A stretch of DNA of 64,000 nucleotides from an uncultured Hyphomicrobium sp. (GCA_934555825.1 CAKTFJ010000002.1:469856-533855), one strand, 5' to 3'. Shown: positions 9,464 to 20,505, counted from the first letter of the stretch. Numbers and translations are program-made. The notes: generated from the letters alone by a model not told the origin.

Positions 9464-11120
9464 CACTCCAGCCGCCGCGGGAGATCGGCTCGGGGCGTGG
9501 CGCGACGCGGTAATCCACGCGCAAGGGTGGCGACGGAGCGCGCTTGCGGTCTTGGCTGGCGCGCTTTCCAATCTTGCCATGGCACCCTTTTTTCTCGCGC
9601 CGGTGCTGTTTCTCACGCTGCCCGTCCTCGTCTGGCTGATCGACGGTGCGATGAGCGATGCGCGCGGTGCGCGGGCTGCTCTGTTTCTAGCCGCGCGAGC
9701 AGGCTGGTGGTTCGGCTTCGGATACTTCCTGTTCGGCCTGTTTTGGATCGGCGAAGCGTTTCTGGTCGAGGCCGATACGTTCGGATGGATGCTGCCGTTT
9801 GCTGTAACCCTGATGCCGGCGGGCCTTGCGCTGTTCTGGGCTGCCGCCGCTGCCATAGCGCGCGTGTTCTGGCGCCCCGGTGTGGAACGGATCGTCGTCC
9901 TGGCGCTTGCGCTTGGGATGGCGGAGTGGCTGAGAGGGAATATCCTCACAGGCTTTCCGTGGAACGTGCTCGGCTATGCGCTGACGTGGCCGCTCACCAT
10001 GATGCAGAGTGCGGGGCTCGTCGGCATTTATACGCTGACGCTGCTGACCGTTTTGGTGTTTGCCGCCCCGCTCGTGATGGCTGCGGATGCGGGCCAGGGT
10101 GCGCCGCGTCGCAAGGCTGGTTTTCACGCGCTTCTCATCGCTGCAGTGCCGCTGGTGTTGTTGTCTACCTACGGGACAGTGCGGCTTGCGACGGCGCCTT
10201 CGGATCGCGTTGAGGGCGTCGCGCTTCGCGTCGTGCAACCGAGTGTTCCTCAACGCGAGAAATGGCAGGCCGACAAGCAGGCTGCCATTTTCCGGGATCA
10301 TCTCGACCTTTCGCGGACCGATGCCACGGGCAAACGTGACGATCTGGAAGGGATCACGCATGTCGTGTGGCCGGAGGCGGCGATGCCGTTTCTACCGCTC
10401 GAACGCCCTGAGGCGCTGGGGGCGATCGGCGACATGCTGCCCGATGGCGTCCATCTCCTGACCGGTGCGCTTCGGCGCGAGCAGGCAGACGATGACGTGG
10501 GCGATGCGCGTGGGCATCCTTTCCGCGCGTTCAATAGCTTGATGGTGTTCGACAGTGGGGGTGCGCTGGCCGGTCTCTATGACAAGACGCACCTGGTTCC
10601 GTTTGGGGAGTACCTGCCCTGGCAAGCCACGCTGGAGGCGATCGGTTTGGAGCAGCTCACGCGGATGCGCGGCGGGTTTACGGAAGGCGTGACGCCACGG
10701 CGTGTGCTGAATGTGCCGGGGCTGCCGGTGGTGGGGGGGCTCATCTGCTACGAGGCGATTTTTCCCGGCGTCGTGCAGGAGAGCGCGGCTCGGCCGGAGC
10801 TTCTCGTCAACGTGACCAACGACGGCTGGTTCGGCAATACGACCGGCCCGCATCAGCATTTTCATCAGGCGCGCGTGCGGGCTGTCGAAGAGGGGTTGCC
10901 GCTGATCCGGGCGGCCAACAACGGGATCTCGGCGGTGATCGATGCGAATGGGAGGATCGTCGCGCGGCTCGGTCTCAACGAGAGAGGCACATTGGACGCT
11001 CCCCTCCCACGGACGCACAGCCGCCCGCTCTATGCCATCTGGGGCGACGTTATTTTTCTTGTCGTTGGGTTGTTGCTGGCTGCTACACTTGTCGCCTTAG
11101 TAAAGGCGGCCCGGCGTTGA
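9450..11120 (+). CDS. lnt: Apolipoprotein N-acyltransferase
   Basis: 556-residue integral inner-membrane enzyme that adds the third acyl chain to lipoproteins. The N-terminal half holds about six to seven membrane segments (for example LPVLVWLIDGA and GFGYFLFGLFWIGEAFL). The C-terminal half is a carbon-nitrogen hydrolase domain. Its Glu-Lys-Cys triad is visible in WPEAAMPF, YDKTHLVPFGEY and GGLICYEAIFP. A last membrane helix (FLVVGLLLAATLVALVKA) closes it. The start overlaps corC by 14 nt; an earlier ATG at 9417 is in frame. It serves the exported lipoproteins encoded in this window. Confidence 0.95.
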   Translation: MRLANTPAAAGDRLGAWRDAVIHAQGWRRSALAVLAGALSNLAMAPFFLAPVLFLTLPVLVWLIDGAMSDARGARAALFLAARAGWWFGFGYFLFGLFWIGEAFLVEADTFGWMLPFAVTLMPAGLALFWAAAAAIARVFWRPGVERIVVLALALGMAEWLRGNILTGFPWNVLGYALTWPLTMMQSAGLVGIYTLTLLTVLVFAAPLVMAADAGQGAPRRKAGFHALLIAAVPLVLLSTYGTVRLATAPSDRVEGVALRVVQPSVPQREKWQADKQAAIFRDHLDLSRTDATGKRDDLEGITHVVWPEAAMPFLPLERPEALGAIGDMLPDGVHLLTGALRREQADDDVGDARGHPFRAFNSLMVFDSGGALAGLYDKTHLVPFGEYLPWQATLEAIGLEQLTRMRGGFTEGVTPRRVLNVPGLPVVGGLICYEAIFPGVVQESAARPELLVNVTNDGWFGNTTGPHQHFHQARVRAVEEGLPLIRAANNGISAVIDANGRIVARLGLNERGTLDAPLPRTHSRPLYAIWGDVIFLVVGLLLAATLVALVKAARR

Positions 11121-11334
11121 GCTGCGGCGGCAGCGCAAGGTGCCGCGTAGGGCGCCACCAGGGACATCCTGTCGCGATGTCTCGTCGCCGGCCTGTTTGT
11201 TTCGATGCTTTCGTCCTAAGATTTGCGTAAAATAACTTTCATGTGGGTCAAATTTGACCGTCTTGATTGAGTTTGAGTACGCAGTGACAGTGCGTCCTGG
11301 ACGGGCTGTATGGGATATGGGAGCGCGTAACAGC

Positions 11335-11799
11335 ATGGCTAAGTACGGTCAGGGTGGGGACGACGAGGGTGATGTCGAGCGCAGCTCTCGCAAGCCGAAC
11401 CCTATCGACGCGCATGTGGGGACGCGCGTGCGGCTCAGGCGTATGCTGCTCGGCATGAGCCAGGAAAAACTGGGCGAGCATCTTGGGCTCACGTTCCAGC
11501 AGGTTCAAAAGTACGAAAAGGGCGTCAATCGGATCGGGGCGAGCCGGCTGTTCGACTTGGCGCGTGTGCTCGGCGTTCCGGTGCAGTTCTTCTATGACCA
11601 GGCGCCGGCAGATGCGATCGACGCCGCACCGGCCCCGGGTTTTGCCGAGCAGCCGACGGAAAGTTACGTCCTCGAATTTCTTTCAACACGTGAAGGTCTT
11701 GAGCTCAACAAGGCGTTTGTGAAGATCACGGACCCGAAGGTGCGACGCTCCGTCGTCGATCTCGTGCGTTCGCTGGGGGACGAGGAAGATTACGGCTGA
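11335..11799 (+). CDS. praR: PraR-like XRE-family transcriptional regulator
   Basis: 154 residues with a Cro/C1 helix-turn-helix: VRLRRMLLGMSQEKLGEHLG then LTFQQVQKYEKGVNRIGASR, about residues 22-77. The C-terminal tail EGLELNKAFVKITDPKVRR matches PraR of rhizobia and Azorhizobium, which represses quorum-linked, biofilm and reb genes. Location between lnt and metK is the usual place for this gene in Hyphomicrobiales. ATG 11335 was chosen; ATG 11317 is an in-frame alternative. The 214-nt gap upstream of it presumably holds its promoter. Confidence 0.87.
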   Translation: MAKYGQGGDDEGDVERSSRKPNPIDAHVGTRVRLRRMLLGMSQEKLGEHLGLTFQQVQKYEKGVNRIGASRLFDLARVLGVPVQFFYDQAPADAIDAAPAPGFAEQPTESYVLEFLSTREGLELNKAFVKITDPKVRRSVVDLVRSLGDEEDYG

Positions 11800-11834
11800 G
11801 GCGCGTGTGTTAGGGGACGGAATCGTTACGTAAT

Positions 11835-11862
11835 TTGTGCCGCTTGTGCTGTTTCATATAAG
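11835..11862 (+). promoter_or_regulatory. Candidate metK promoter
   Basis: TTGTGC (11835-11840), a 16-nt spacer and TATAAG (11857-11862) form a sigma-70-like promoter about 90 nt before metK. I looked for a SAM riboswitch in the leader and saw none I could support. Confidence 0.45.
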
Positions 11863-11953
11863 CTTTTCACGCCCGTGGCCTTGACCCGCCTTACCAAAAC
11901 TGTAACACACGGCCCGAATTTCAGGCATTAGCGCGAGATCGAAGGGGGCCAGG

Positions 11954-13156
11954 GTGGCACGCCAGTCGTTTCTGTTCACGAGCGAGTCCGTATCCGAGGG
12001 ACATCCGGACAAAGTCTGCGATCGCATTTCTGACGAGATCGTCGATCTGTTCTATCGTGAAGGGCCCAAGGCCGGTCTCGATCCGTGGATCATCCGCGCT
12101 GCATGCGAAACGCTGGCCACGACCAACAAGGTGGTGATCGCGGGAGAGACGCGCGGTCCGGATACGGTGACGAAGGATTGGATCGCCCACGTCGCGCGCA
12201 TGGCCATCCGAGACATCGGCTACGAGCAGGACGGCTTCCACTGGGAGACGGCGGACATCGAAGTTCTGCTCCATCCGCAGTCGGCGGACATCGCGCAGGG
12301 CGTGGATGCCAAGCAGCCCGCCAACCAGGAAGAAGGCGCAGGCGACCAGGGCATCATGTTCGGCTATGCGTGCCGGGAGACGCCCGAGTTGATGCCGGCG
12401 CCGATCTACTACAGCCACAAGATCCTTGAAGATCTCGCGATTGCCCGCAAGGCGCGCAACGGCGACGCGGCGAAGCTCGGCCCCGATTCCAAAAGCCAGG
12501 TGACGGTGCGCTACGAGAACGGCAAGCCCGTTGGCGTGACGCAGATCGTCGTCTCGCATCAGCACGTCGTCGAGAACCTCTCGTCCAACGACGTGCGTGG
12601 CATCATCGAGCCGTTCGTGCGGGCCGCTCTCCCCGAGGGCTGGATCAGCAACGACACGATCTGGCACATCAACCCGACGGGCAAGTTCTTCATCGGCGGG
12701 CCGGACGGCGACACGGGTCTCACGGGCCGCAAGATCATCGTCGACACCTACGGCGGTGCGGCGCCTCACGGTGGCGGTGCGTTCTCCGGCAAGGACCCGA
12801 CGAAGGTTGACCGCTCGGCCGCGTATGCCGCGCGCTATCTCGCGAAGAACGTTGTGGCGGCCGGTCTTGCAGACCGCTGCACGATCCAGCTTTCGTACGC
12901 CATCGGCGTAGCGCGTCCGCTCTCGATCTACGTGGACACGCACGGCACGGGCAAGGTGGAGGAGGCCGCCATCGAGGCCGCGCTCGCCAAGTCCATGGAT
13001 CTCACGCCGCGCGGTATTCGCCAGCAGCTCGATCTCAACAAGCCGATCTTCGCCCGAACCTCGGCTTACGGTCACTTCGGCCGCAAGCCGGACAACGACG
13101 GCGGCTTCTCTTGGGAGAAGACGGACCTCGCGGACGCCATCAAGAAGGCGGTCTAG
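11954..13156 (+). CDS. metK: S-adenosylmethionine synthetase
   Basis: 400-residue methionine adenosyltransferase, making S-adenosylmethionine from methionine and ATP in the cytosol. Three-domain fold signatures are [18 protein letters not shown] at the N-terminus, [12 protein letters not shown] in the middle, and the P-loop-like [20 protein letters not shown]. The start is GTG 11954, preceded by GAAGGGGG. SAM is consumed by many enzymes in this window, including MiaB, TrmB, TlyA, BtaA/BtaB and EgtD. Confidence 0.98.
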   Translation: MARQSFLFTSESVSEGHPDKVCDRISDEIVDLFYREGPKAGLDPWIIRAACETLATTNKVVIAGETRGPDTVTKDWIAHVARMAIRDIGYEQDGFHWETADIEVLLHPQSADIAQGVDAKQPANQEEGAGDQGIMFGYACRETPELMPAPIYYSHKILEDLAIARKARNGDAAKLGPDSKSQVTVRYENGKPVGVTQIVVSHQHVVENLSSNDVRGIIEPFVRAALPEGWISNDTIWHINPTGKFFIGGPDGDTGLTGRKIIVDTYGGAAPHGGGAFSGKDPTKVDRSAAYAARYLAKNVVAAGLADRCTIQLSYAIGVARPLSIYVDTHGTGKVEEAAIEAALAKSMDLTPRGIRQQLDLNKPIFARTSAYGHFGRKPDNDGGFSWEKTDLADAIKKAV

Positions 13157-13199
13157 AGGCGGTACGACGCGCATTCGCTTGCGTTGAGGGGAATGCGAC

Positions 13200-13913
13200 G
13201 TGAACCCGGCAAGTGGGAAGCCCGAACATACGCCGCCCGCGGACATAAGGTCCTTCGGGCGGCGGCGGGGTCGCAAGCTCAGCGAGAGGCAGGCCTCGCT
13301 GCTCTCAGGCCTGCTGCCGCGCGTTACGGTCGACCTCGCCCAGCCTGCGCCCGTCGATCTCAGACAGCTCTTTTCGCCAGGAATGTCGGCGGTATGGCTT
13401 GAGATCGGGTTTGGCGGGGCCGAGCACCTCATCTGGCAAGCGCGGGCGAACCCGGATGTGGGGTTCATCGGATGCGAGCCGTTCGAGGACGGGGTCGTGA
13501 AGGCGCTGACGGCCATTGACGCCGACGGCATCGGCAACCTGAAGCTCTGGGGCGACGACGTGCGTCCCTTGCTGCGGTGGCTCCCGGATGCCTCGCTCGG
13601 GCGGGTGTTCATGCTTTTTCCCGATCCGTGGCCCAAGGTGCGCCATCAGAAGCGGCGGCTTTTTTCATCGTCCTTACTTGCCGAATTGGGGCGCGTGATG
13701 GTGCCGGGGGCGGAGCTTCGCCTCGCGACCGATATTGGCGACTATGCGCGTACGGCGCTTCTCGCGGTGGCCGAGACGCCGCTATTTCGGTGGGCGGCGG
13801 AAGGCCCGGATGACTGGCGTGTGCGGCCCGACGATTGGCCGGGGACACGGTACGAGGCCAAGGCTGTGCGCGAGGGGCGCCAGCGTTATTACTTTCGATT
13901 TATCCGGGTCTGA
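13200..13913 (+). CDS. trmB: tRNA (guanine-N7)-methyltransferase TrmB
   Basis: 237-residue SAM-dependent enzyme forming m7G46 in tRNA. The SAM-binding motif I is WLEIGFGGAEHL. The family signature FPDPWPKVRHQKRRL follows, and the C-terminus RYEAKAVREGRQRYYFRF is typical. The GTG start at 13200 follows GAGGGGAA. It lies 43 nt after metK on the same strand. A methyltransferase directly behind the SAM synthetase is common in this order. Confidence 0.95.
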   Translation: MNPASGKPEHTPPADIRSFGRRRGRKLSERQASLLSGLLPRVTVDLAQPAPVDLRQLFSPGMSAVWLEIGFGGAEHLIWQARANPDVGFIGCEPFEDGVVKALTAIDADGIGNLKLWGDDVRPLLRWLPDASLGRVFMLFPDPWPKVRHQKRRLFSSSLLAELGRVMVPGAELRLATDIGDYARTALLAVAETPLFRWAAEGPDDWRVRPDDWPGTRYEAKAVREGRQRYYFRFIRV

Positions 13914-13978
13914 CCCAGACTACTGTCGGCAAAGGCTTTGTCTGACCAGATGAGTGCCTGAAAACGGTGCAAATACCC

Positions 13979-14007
13979 TTGCAACGCCTGTCATCTTCAC
14001 GTAGTAT
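13979..14007 (+). promoter_or_regulatory. Strong promoter of the rimP-nusA-infB operon
   Basis: TTGCAA (13979-13984), a 17-nt spacer and TAGTAT (14002-14007) match sigma-70 spacing. Transcription would start near 14014, so the hairpin at 14037-14070 lies inside the leader rather than behind trmB alone. Confidence 0.6.
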
Positions 14008-14036
14008 TCAGCTGCTCATGATCATCTCAACTCATT

Positions 14037-14070
14037 GAGTGGGCCCCGCAAGGGTCCGCTCTTTTTGTTT
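14037..14070 (+). terminator. Leader hairpin with T-run (candidate attenuator) before rimP
   Basis: A ten-base stem (14037-14046 paired with 14052-14061, two G-T pairs), loop CGCAA, then TTTTTGTTTT. It has full intrinsic-terminator form. It lies 60 nt upstream of rimP and 23 nt after the predicted transcription start. It may attenuate the nusA operon, as leader terminators do in Escherichia coli where NusA controls its own operon. Confidence 0.75.
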
Positions 14071-14130
14071 TGGCAAAGCCCTCGCTCCCGCGCATCGAAG
14101 GCGGCAGGCGGCGGCCAGAAGTTTCGACTT

Positions 14131-14760
14131 ATGCAAAGCGAGCACGAGGTCGTATCGCGCGACCGCTTCATTCGGGAGACAGGTCTTGCCGCGGACCTGG
14201 CCGAGCTTGTCGAGCCGGTGCTCGACAGTCTCGGCTTTCGACTCGTGCGCGTCGAGGTGTCGGGACGCGATGGGCAGACCGTGCAGGTTATGGCCGAGCG
14301 GCCGGACGGCACGATCAGCATTGAGGATTGCGAGACGATCTCGCGCGCCGTGTCTCCGGTGCTCGATGTGGCCGACATCGTGAGCAACGCTTATCGGCTC
14401 GAAATTTCGTCGCCAGGCATCGATCGCCCGCTCGTGCGCCCGTCCGATTTCGCGGATTGGGCCGGTTCGGAAGCCAAGATCGAGCTGGCGCAGCCTGTTG
14501 AAGGGCGCAGACGCTTCCGCGGACGTCTCGAAGGTTTCGAGGACGGTGAGGTCCTGATCGAAGCGGATCTCGGCGAAGAGGGCCATAAGATTATCGGGCT
14601 TGCGGTCGGGATGATCGCGAGCGCCCGGCTGGTGTTGACGGACGAACTTGTCCGCGAGGCGCTGTCCCGGGCCAAAGCCAAAGGTAATGAGCAACAGTTC
14701 GGAGATGGCGTCGAAGCCGATCCGGACGATTTAAAGATCGACGACGTGGAGGATCTCTGA
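14131..14760 (+). CDS. rimP: Ribosome maturation factor RimP
   Basis: 209-residue RimP (YhbC/DUF150), which helps assemble the 30S subunit. The N-terminal domain includes [20 protein letters not shown] and [32 protein letters not shown] is the family signature. The C-terminal Sm-like domain follows. The tail from about 180 is acidic. ATG 14131 begins the conserved region, and nusA starts 2 nt after its stop. It is the first gene of the translation operon. Confidence 0.95.
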   Translation: MQSEHEVVSRDRFIRETGLAADLAELVEPVLDSLGFRLVRVEVSGRDGQTVQVMAERPDGTISIEDCETISRAVSPVLDVADIVSNAYRLEISSPGIDRPLVRPSDFADWAGSEAKIELAQPVEGRRRFRGRLEGFEDGEVLIEADLGEEGHKIIGLAVGMIASARLVLTDELVREALSRAKAKGNEQQFGDGVEADPDDLKIDDVEDL

Positions 14761-14762
14761 AG

Positions 14763-16418
14763 ATGGCAGGTATCGCCGGAATCAGCGCGAACAGGCTTGA
14801 GCTTCTGCAGATTGCGGATGCCGTCGCGCGTGAGAAGACGATCGATCGCAAGATCGTCATCCAGGCCATGGAAGACGCGATCCAGAAAGCCGCCAAGTCG
14901 CGCTACGGGGCGGAGAACGACATACGCTGCGAGATCGACCCCAAGACCGGCGAAACGCGTCTTTCGCGTGTGCTGGCGGTGGTCGACGAGGTCGAAAACG
15001 AATCCACGCAGATCACGGTCGAGGACGCCAAGCGCCGTAACCCGGACGCGAAGGTGGGCGACTTGATCGCGGAAAGCCTGCCGCCGCTCGATTTCGGGCG
15101 TGTGGCCGCGCAGAACGCCAAGCAGGTGATCGTGCAGAAGGTGCGCGAAGCCGAGCGCGACCGGCAGTTCGGCGAGTACAAGGATCGTGTCGGTGAGATC
15201 GTGAACGGCACCGTCAAGCGCGCCGAATACGGCAACGTGATCGTCGATCTCGGCCGCGCGGAAGGCATCATCCGCCGCGACGAGATGATTCCGCGCGAGA
15301 ACGTGCGCTATGGCGACCGCATCCGCGCTTACATCTATGACGTGCGCCGCGAGCAGCGCGGTCCGCAGATCTTCCTGTCGCGCGGGCGGCCGGAGTTCAT
15401 GAGCAAGCTCTTCGCGCAGGAAGTGCCGGAGATCTATGACGGCGTCGTCGAGATCAAGTCGGTTGCGCGGGATCCAGGCTCGCGCGCCAAGATCGCCGTT
15501 ATTTCGCGCGACAGCTCGATCGATCCCGTCGGCGCGTGCGTCGGCATGAGGGGCGCGCGCGTGCAGGCTGTCGTCAACGAGCTGCAGGGCGAGAAGGTCG
15601 ACATCATCCAGTGGAACCCGGATGCGGCGAGCTTCATCGTCAATGCGCTTGCGCCCGCTGAGGTGACCAAGGTCGTTCTCGACGAAGATTCCAACCGCAT
15701 CGAAGTCGTGGTGCCGGAGAGCCAGCTCTCGCTCGCCATCGGCCGTCGCGGCCAGAACGTGCGGCTCGCCTCCCAGCTCACGGGCTGGGACATCGACATC
15801 CTGACCGAGCAGGAAGAGAGCGAGCGCCGTCAGAAGGAATTCGCCGAGCGCAGCCAGGTGTTCATGGATACGCTCGACGTCGACGAGGTGATCGCGCAGT
15901 TGCTCGTCACCGAAGGCTTCGCTTCGGTTGAGGAAGTGGCCTACGTGGAGCTTTCGGAAATTGCCCATATCGAGGGCTTCGACGAGAGCACGGCTGAAGA
16001 AATCCAGACGCGTGCCCGCGAATACCTGGAGAAGCAGGAAGCCGAGCGCGATGCGCGTCGGCGCGAGCTCGGCGTCGCGGACGAGCTTTCGGGCGTCGAG
16101 GGCGTGAATACGGCCATGCTGGTTGCCTTCGGCGAGAACGGCCTCAAGACGCTGGAAGATCTCGCGGACTGCGCTACGGACGATCTGGTCGGCTGGACGG
16201 AGCGCTCGAAGGACAAGGACGTGGAGCCCGTGCGCCACAAGGGCGTGCTCGACGGCTTCGACGTCTCGCGCAAGGACGCCGAGGACATGATCATGTCGGC
16301 GCGCGTGCTTGCCGGGTGGATCACGGCCGAGGACCTTGCCACGCCGGAGGCTGAAGCCGAAGACGGTGTGGAGGACGGCGTCGAGGATGCCGCCGCCGAA
16401 CCTGCAACGGACGCCTGA
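14763..16418 (+). CDS. nusA: Transcription termination/antitermination factor NusA
   Basis: 551 residues. Domains in order are the RNA-polymerase-binding N-terminal domain (1-125), S1 (about 133-200, [22 protein letters not shown]), KH1 (about 235-300, including [18 protein letters not shown]), KH2 (about 305-375, [18 protein letters not shown]) and two C-terminal helix-hairpin-helix repeats. It ends in an acidic Glu/Asp tail. NusA modulates pausing, termination and rRNA antitermination. It lies directly behind rimP and ahead of ylxR-infB. Confidence 0.97.
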   Translation: MAGIAGISANRLELLQIADAVAREKTIDRKIVIQAMEDAIQKAAKSRYGAENDIRCEIDPKTGETRLSRVLAVVDEVENESTQITVEDAKRRNPDAKVGDLIAESLPPLDFGRVAAQNAKQVIVQKVREAERDRQFGEYKDRVGEIVNGTVKRAEYGNVIVDLGRAEGIIRRDEMIPRENVRYGDRIRAYIYDVRREQRGPQIFLSRGRPEFMSKLFAQEVPEIYDGVVEIKSVARDPGSRAKIAVISRDSSIDPVGACVGMRGARVQAVVNELQGEKVDIIQWNPDAASFIVNALAPAEVTKVVLDEDSNRIEVVVPESQLSLAIGRRGQNVRLASQLTGWDIDILTEQEESERRQKEFAERSQVFMDTLDVDEVIAQLLVTEGFASVEEVAYVELSEIAHIEGFDESTAEEIQTRAREYLEKQEAERDARRRELGVADELSGVEGVNTAMLVAFGENGLKTLEDLADCATDDLVGWTERSKDKDVEPVRHKGVLDGFDVSRKDAEDMIMSARVLAGWITAEDLATPEAEAEDGVEDGVEDAAAEPATDA

Positions 16419-16458
16419 GGGTGTTTTACTGCACACCAGTTTTGGAGGATGAGGGCCT

Positions 16459-17196
16459 TTGGCCAACCGTCTCAGCCATTCCGAGGATGCCGAACCGGGC
16501 CGTAGCGGCTCCGGTGCTGCACCGGATCGCCCGGAGCGCGGCCGTGCGCGGCCGCGCCGTGGCGAGGATGGCGAGCGGCGTTGCATCCTCAAACGCGAGG
16601 TGTGCGACCCGGATCATCTGATCCGTTTCGTGGTCGATCCGGCGGGAGAGATCGTGCCGGATCTGGCGCGCCGTCTTCCTGGCCGTGGTGTGTGGGTGAC
16701 GGCTGACAAGGCGTCGGTCGCCGAGTCGGCTCGGCTCAACGCCTTTTCCCGCAGCCTCAAGCGGGCGGTTCGCGTGGACCCGGCGCTTGCGGAGCGGGTC
16801 GATGCTCTGATCGAGAAGCGCGTGCTGGAGGCGCTGGCGCTGGCCAACAAGGCCGGGCTGGTGACGATCGGCTTCCAGAAGGTGGAGACGCTGATCGAAG
16901 CCGGCAACGCTCTCGTGCTCATTCAGGCGCACGACGCTTCCGAGGGCGGGCGGGAAAAGCTCACGCGGAAGTTTGCCGCGATCGCGCGCGCGAACGGCCT
17001 TGAGCCTGCTTTGGTAACCAGTCTATCCACCGAACAATTGAGCTTGGCCATGGGGCGGTCAAATGTGGTACATGCTGCCCTCATACATGGTGGAGCCGCT
17101 GAGCGGTTCCTGACCGAGGCCGAGCGAATGATGCGCTACCGGTCCGGTTCTGCCGTTTCTGCAGAGCCGAAAAATGCCCAGAATCTAGAGGTTTGA
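16459..17196 (+). CDS. YlxR (DUF448) RNA-binding protein with L7Ae-like C-terminal domain
   Basis: 245 residues. The first half is Ylx[20 protein letters not shown], then [15 protein letters not shown] (about 38-80). The second half (about 110-200) resembles ribosomal L7Ae/L30e. YlxR proteins bind RNA, and some reports link them to nucleoid or RNase P function; here the role is inferred only. A Lys/Arg/Gly-rich N-terminus of about 35 residues precedes it. The TTG start at 16459 follows GGAGG. The fused form is typical of alphaproteobacteria, which use it between nusA and infB. It overlaps no neighbour but ends 12 nt before the infB start. Confidence 0.9.
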   Translation: MANRLSHSEDAEPGRSGSGAAPDRPERGRARPRRGEDGERRCILKREVCDPDHLIRFVVDPAGEIVPDLARRLPGRGVWVTADKASVAESARLNAFSRSLKRAVRVDPALAERVDALIEKRVLEALALANKAGLVTIGFQKVETLIEAGNALVLIQAHDASEGGREKLTRKFAAIARANGLEPALVTSLSTEQLSLAMGRSNVVHAALIHGGAAERFLTEAERMMRYRSGSAVSAEPKNAQNLEV

Positions 17197-17207
17197 ACGG
17201 ATACGGA

Positions 17208-19925
17208 ATGAGCGAAACCAAGGACACTGCCGACAAGCCGTTGACGCCGGGCGGACGCAAACCGCTGTCGCTGCAGCGTACCGTCGAATCGGGCCACGTT
17301 CGGCAGAGCTTCAGCCATGGGCGCTCGAAGTCGGTGGTGGTCGAGAAGCGTAAGACGCGCAAACTCGCCACGCCGGGAGCACCGGCTGAGCGAGAGGCTG
17401 CGCAACCCGCTGCCGCCGCGCCTGCGCCTCCTGCAGCGCCCAAGACGCCGAGCCGTCCCGCCAGCGAGGCGAGGGGAGACAGCGGCAAGGGCGATCTTCT
17501 GAGGCCGGAAGAGCGCGACGCCCGCGCCCGCGCCCTGGCGGAAGCCCGCAAGAGGGCGGTCGAGGATGCACAGCGCGCCGAAGAGGAGCGCCGTAACGCT
17601 CCGCCGCCGGCGCCCGAAGCTCCCACGCCTGTAGAGGAAGCACCCGTTGCGAAGGCTGAGCCGGCTGCGGCGCCCGCGCCGGCTCCTGCCGCGGCGCGTG
17701 CTGAGCCTGCTCCGTCCGCCGCCCCTGCGCCGCGCCAGCCTGCGGGCGAGCGCGGGCCATCGCGCCCGCCAATTCGTGCGCGTACGCCTGGCTCCAACGA
17801 TACGCGGTTCGCACCGCGCGAGGGCGGCCGGCCGAAGCAGATCGAAATTCCGCGGCCGCCGAGTGCAGCGCCTGCAGCCGATCGTACGGCCGGTGAAGTG
17901 ACGAAGATCGTCAAGGACGTGCGGGCTCCCCGCCCGCCCGTGCAGACGGCGGACGACGACGAGAGCCGGGCCATCAAGCGCGGCGGTAAGCTGGTCCGCG
18001 TCCCGGTCAAAGCGCCGACGACCGATACCAAGCGCGAGCGCGGCAAGCTCACGATCAACAATGCCCTCGACGAGCAGCAGCGTGAGCGTTCGCTTGCGTC
18101 TCTCAAGCGCAAGCGCGAGCGTGAAAAGCTCAAGGCGATGGGCATTCAGCAGCCACGGGACAAAATTGTGCGTGAAGTGACTATCCCCGAGGCGATCACG
18201 ATCCAGGAACTCTCCAACCGCATGACGGAGCGGGGCGTCGACGTCATCAGGTTCCTGATGAAGGAAGGCGCCATGCATAAGATCACGGACGTGATCGATG
18301 CGGACACCGCTGAGCTGATCGTCACGGAGTTCGGTCATACGCCGAAGCGCGTTTCCGAAGCCGACGTCGAGACCGGGTTCATCGGCGAGAAAGACGCAGA
18401 AGAGGCGCAGAAGCCACGCGCGCCTGTCGTCACGATCATGGGCCACGTCGATCACGGCAAGACGTCGCTGCTCGACGCCATTCGCAAGACCAACGTGGTC
18501 TCGGGCGAGGCTGGCGGCATCACGCAGCACATCGGCGCCTACCAGGTGACGACTCCTTCGGGCGGCAAGGTGACGTTCATCGATACGCCGGGCCACGCCG
18601 CGTTCACCGCGATGCGTGCGCGCGGCGCGAAGGTGACGGATATCGTGGTGCTGGTCGTGGCGGCGGACGACGGCGTCATGCCGCAGACCGCGGAGGCCAT
18701 CAATCACGCCAAGGCAGCGAACGTGCCGATCATCGTCGCGATCAACAAGATCGACAAGCCGGCGGCCGATCCGAAGCGCGTGCAGACCGACCTTCTCTCG
18801 CACGAGATTGTCGTCGAGAGCATGGGCGGCGAGACGCTGGAAGTTCCGGTTTCGGCGTTGAAGGGCACGAACCTCGACAAGCTGCTCGAGACCATCCACC
18901 TGCAGGCGGAAGTTCTCGATCTGAAGGCCAATCCGGATCGCTCGGCGGAAGGCATCGTCATCGAAGCCAAGCTTGAGCGCGGTCGCGGCCCGGTGGGCAC
19001 CGTGCTCGTGCAGCGCGGTACGTTGCGTGTGGGCGACATCGTGGTTGCGGGAACGGCCTGGGGCCGTGTTCGCGCGCTGATCGACGACCAGGGCAAGAAC
19101 GTGGACGCGGCTGGGCCGTCGTTCCCGGTCGAGGTGCTGGGCTTCGACTCCGCTCCCGAGGCGGGCGACCAGATCGCCGTCGTCGAAAACGAAGCGCGTG
19201 CGCGTGAAATCACCGATTACCGTATCCGCAAGCGCCGCGAGACGCTTGGATCGGCCGGGACGCCGCGTACGCTCGAGCAGATGATGCAGACGCTGAAGGA
19301 CTCGGCGGGCAAGAAGGACTTCACCCTTTTGATCAAGGGCGACGTTCAGGGCTCGGTCGAAGCCATTCAGGGCGCATTGAAGAAGCTCGGAACGGACGAG
19401 GTCGAGGCTCGTGTCGTGCATTCGGGCGTCGGTGGCATCACCGAATCCGACGTTGCGCTGGCCGGTGCATCGAAGGCGGTTGTCGTCGGCTTCAACGTTC
19501 GCGCCAACGCGCAGGCGAAGCAGGTTGCCGACAGCCAGGGCATCGAAATCCGCTACTACAGCATCATCTACGACCTCGTGGATGACGTGAAGGCGGCGAT
19601 GTCGGGCCTTCTCGCGCCGACCGTGCGCGAGAACTTCCTCGGCTATGCGACGATCAAGCAGGTGTTCAACATCTCGAAGCAGGGCAAGGTTGCGGGCTGT
19701 CTCGTGACCGAAGGCAAGGTGGAGCGCGGCGCGAAGGTTCGCCTGCTGCGTGACAAGGTTGTGATCCACGAGGGCACGCTGTCGATCCTCAAACGCTTCA
19801 AGGACGACGTGAAGGAAGTTCCCGTCGGACAAGAATGCGGCATGGCGTTCGCGAACTATCAGGACATCCGCGAAGGCGACGAGATCGAGTGCTTCCAGGT
19901 GGAGACCATCAAGAGAAGCCTCTAA
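17208..19925 (+). CDS. infB: Translation initiation factor IF-2
   Basis: 905-residue GTPase that delivers fMet-tRNA to the 30S subunit. A long Ala/Pro/Arg-rich linker occupies about residues 50-300. The IF2_N region follows, and then the G domain: [17 protein letters not shown] (G1), [10 protein letters not shown] (G2), DTPGHAAF (G3), NKIDK (G4). Domains II-IV complete it ([18 protein letters not shown] and the fMet-binding C-terminus). ATG 17208 begins the conserved [17 protein letters not shown] at 17193 is in frame upstream but overlaps the ylxR stop. Confidence 0.97.
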   Translation: MSETKDTADKPLTPGGRKPLSLQRTVESGHVRQSFSHGRSKSVVVEKRKTRKLATPGAPAEREAAQPAAAAPAPPAAPKTPSRPASEARGDSGKGDLLRPEERDARARALAEARKRAVEDAQRAEEERRNAPPPAPEAPTPVEEAPVAKAEPAAAPAPAPAAARAEPAPSAAPAPRQPAGERGPSRPPIRARTPGSNDTRFAPREGGRPKQIEIPRPPSAAPAADRTAGEVTKIVKDVRAPRPPVQTADDDESRAIKRGGKLVRVPVKAPTTDTKRERGKLTINNALDEQQRERSLASLKRKREREKLKAMGIQQPRDKIVREVTIPEAITIQELSNRMTERGVDVIRFLMKEGAMHKITDVIDADTAELIVTEFGHTPKRVSEADVETGFIGEKDAEEAQKPRAPVVTIMGHVDHGKTSLLDAIRKTNVVSGEAGGITQHIGAYQVTTPSGGKVTFIDTPGHAAFTAMRARGAKVTDIVVLVVAADDGVMPQTAEAINHAKAANVPIIVAINKIDKPAADPKRVQTDLLSHEIVVESMGGETLEVPVSALKGTNLDKLLETIHLQAEVLDLKANPDRSAEGIVIEAKLERGRGPVGTVLVQRGTLRVGDIVVAGTAWGRVRALIDDQGKNVDAAGPSFPVEVLGFDSAPEAGDQIAVVENEARAREITDYRIRKRRETLGSAGTPRTLEQMMQTLKDSAGKKDFTLLIKGDVQGSVEAIQGALKKLGTDEVEARVVHSGVGGITESDVALAGASKAVVVGFNVRANAQAKQVADSQGIEIRYYSIIYDLVDDVKAAMSGLLAPTVRENFLGYATIKQVFNISKQGKVAGCLVTEGKVERGAKVRLLRDKVVIHEGTLSILKRFKDDVKEVPVGQECGMAFANYQDIREGDEIECFQVETIKRSL

Positions 19926-20097
19926 ATCGCTCACGGGCTTGTTCGGCAGACGCGGCGGCTGCGCCGCGCCTGCCGCGCCCTTCGCTGAGGCGGGCCACTT
20001 GGCCCGGGTCGCGTTGCTCCCGGTGCCTGCGGCGCCAAGATAGTACGATAACTCCTTCATATGACCTTGGCCGGTTCGAGCCCGGCGGGATCAGGAC
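19926..20097. other. Intergenic spacer infB-rbfA with GC-rich inverted repeats
   Basis: 172 nt holding GC-rich inverted-repeat sequence such as GCGGCGGCTGCGCCGC and GGCGGGCCACTTGGCCCG. There is no T-run, so these are not convincing terminators. Nothing coding is visible. Confidence 0.4.
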
Positions 20098-20499
20098 ATG
20101 GCCAAGCAAAAAACACATCAGGGCAAAGGCCCGTCGCAGCGGCAGTTGCGCGTTGGCGAGCTCGTTCGTCATAAGCTTGCGGAGATGCTCGCGCGGGGAG
20201 AGATCCACGACGACGTGCTGGCTTCGCACGTCGTGACGATTTCGGAAGTGCGTATGTCGCCGGACCTCAAGCTTGCGACGGCTTATGTGATGCCGCTCGG
20301 AGGCAAGGATACGAAAACCGTGATCGAGGCGCTGACGCGAAACAGCCGTTTCATTCGTGGCGAGGTCGCTCACACGCTCGATCTGCGCTCGGCGCCGGAT
20401 GTCCGTTTCCGCGAGGATGAGACCTTCGAGGAGGTTCGCCGGATCGACCAGTTGCTCCACAGCGAACGCGTGCGCCGGGACGTCGAGAGGGACGAGTAG
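20098..20499 (+). CDS. rbfA: 30S ribosome-binding factor RbfA
   Basis: 133-residue KH-fold cold-shock and ribosome maturation factor acting on the 16S rRNA 5' end. Family segments are [42 protein letters not shown], and [22 protein letters not shown] at the C-terminus. ATG 20098 opens a basic tail ([17 protein letters not shown]). Six bases separate its stop from the YcxB-like gene. Confidence 0.96.
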   Translation: MAKQKTHQGKGPSQRQLRVGELVRHKLAEMLARGEIHDDVLASHVVTISEVRMSPDLKLATAYVMPLGGKDTKTVIEALTRNSRFIRGEVAHTLDLRSAPDVRFREDETFEEVRRIDQLLHSERVRRDVERDE

Positions 20500-20505
20500 A
20501 GCGCG

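Noticed and set aside
11800..11953. SAM riboswitch before metK
   Set aside because: I could not match the leader to a SAM-II or SAM/SAH consensus; only a promoter-like sequence is supportable.
14391..20060. Very long open frames on the minus strand opposite nusA and infB
   Set aside because: They are antisense shadows of strongly conserved genes in GC-rich DNA; their translations are Arg/His/Leu-rich without family motifs.
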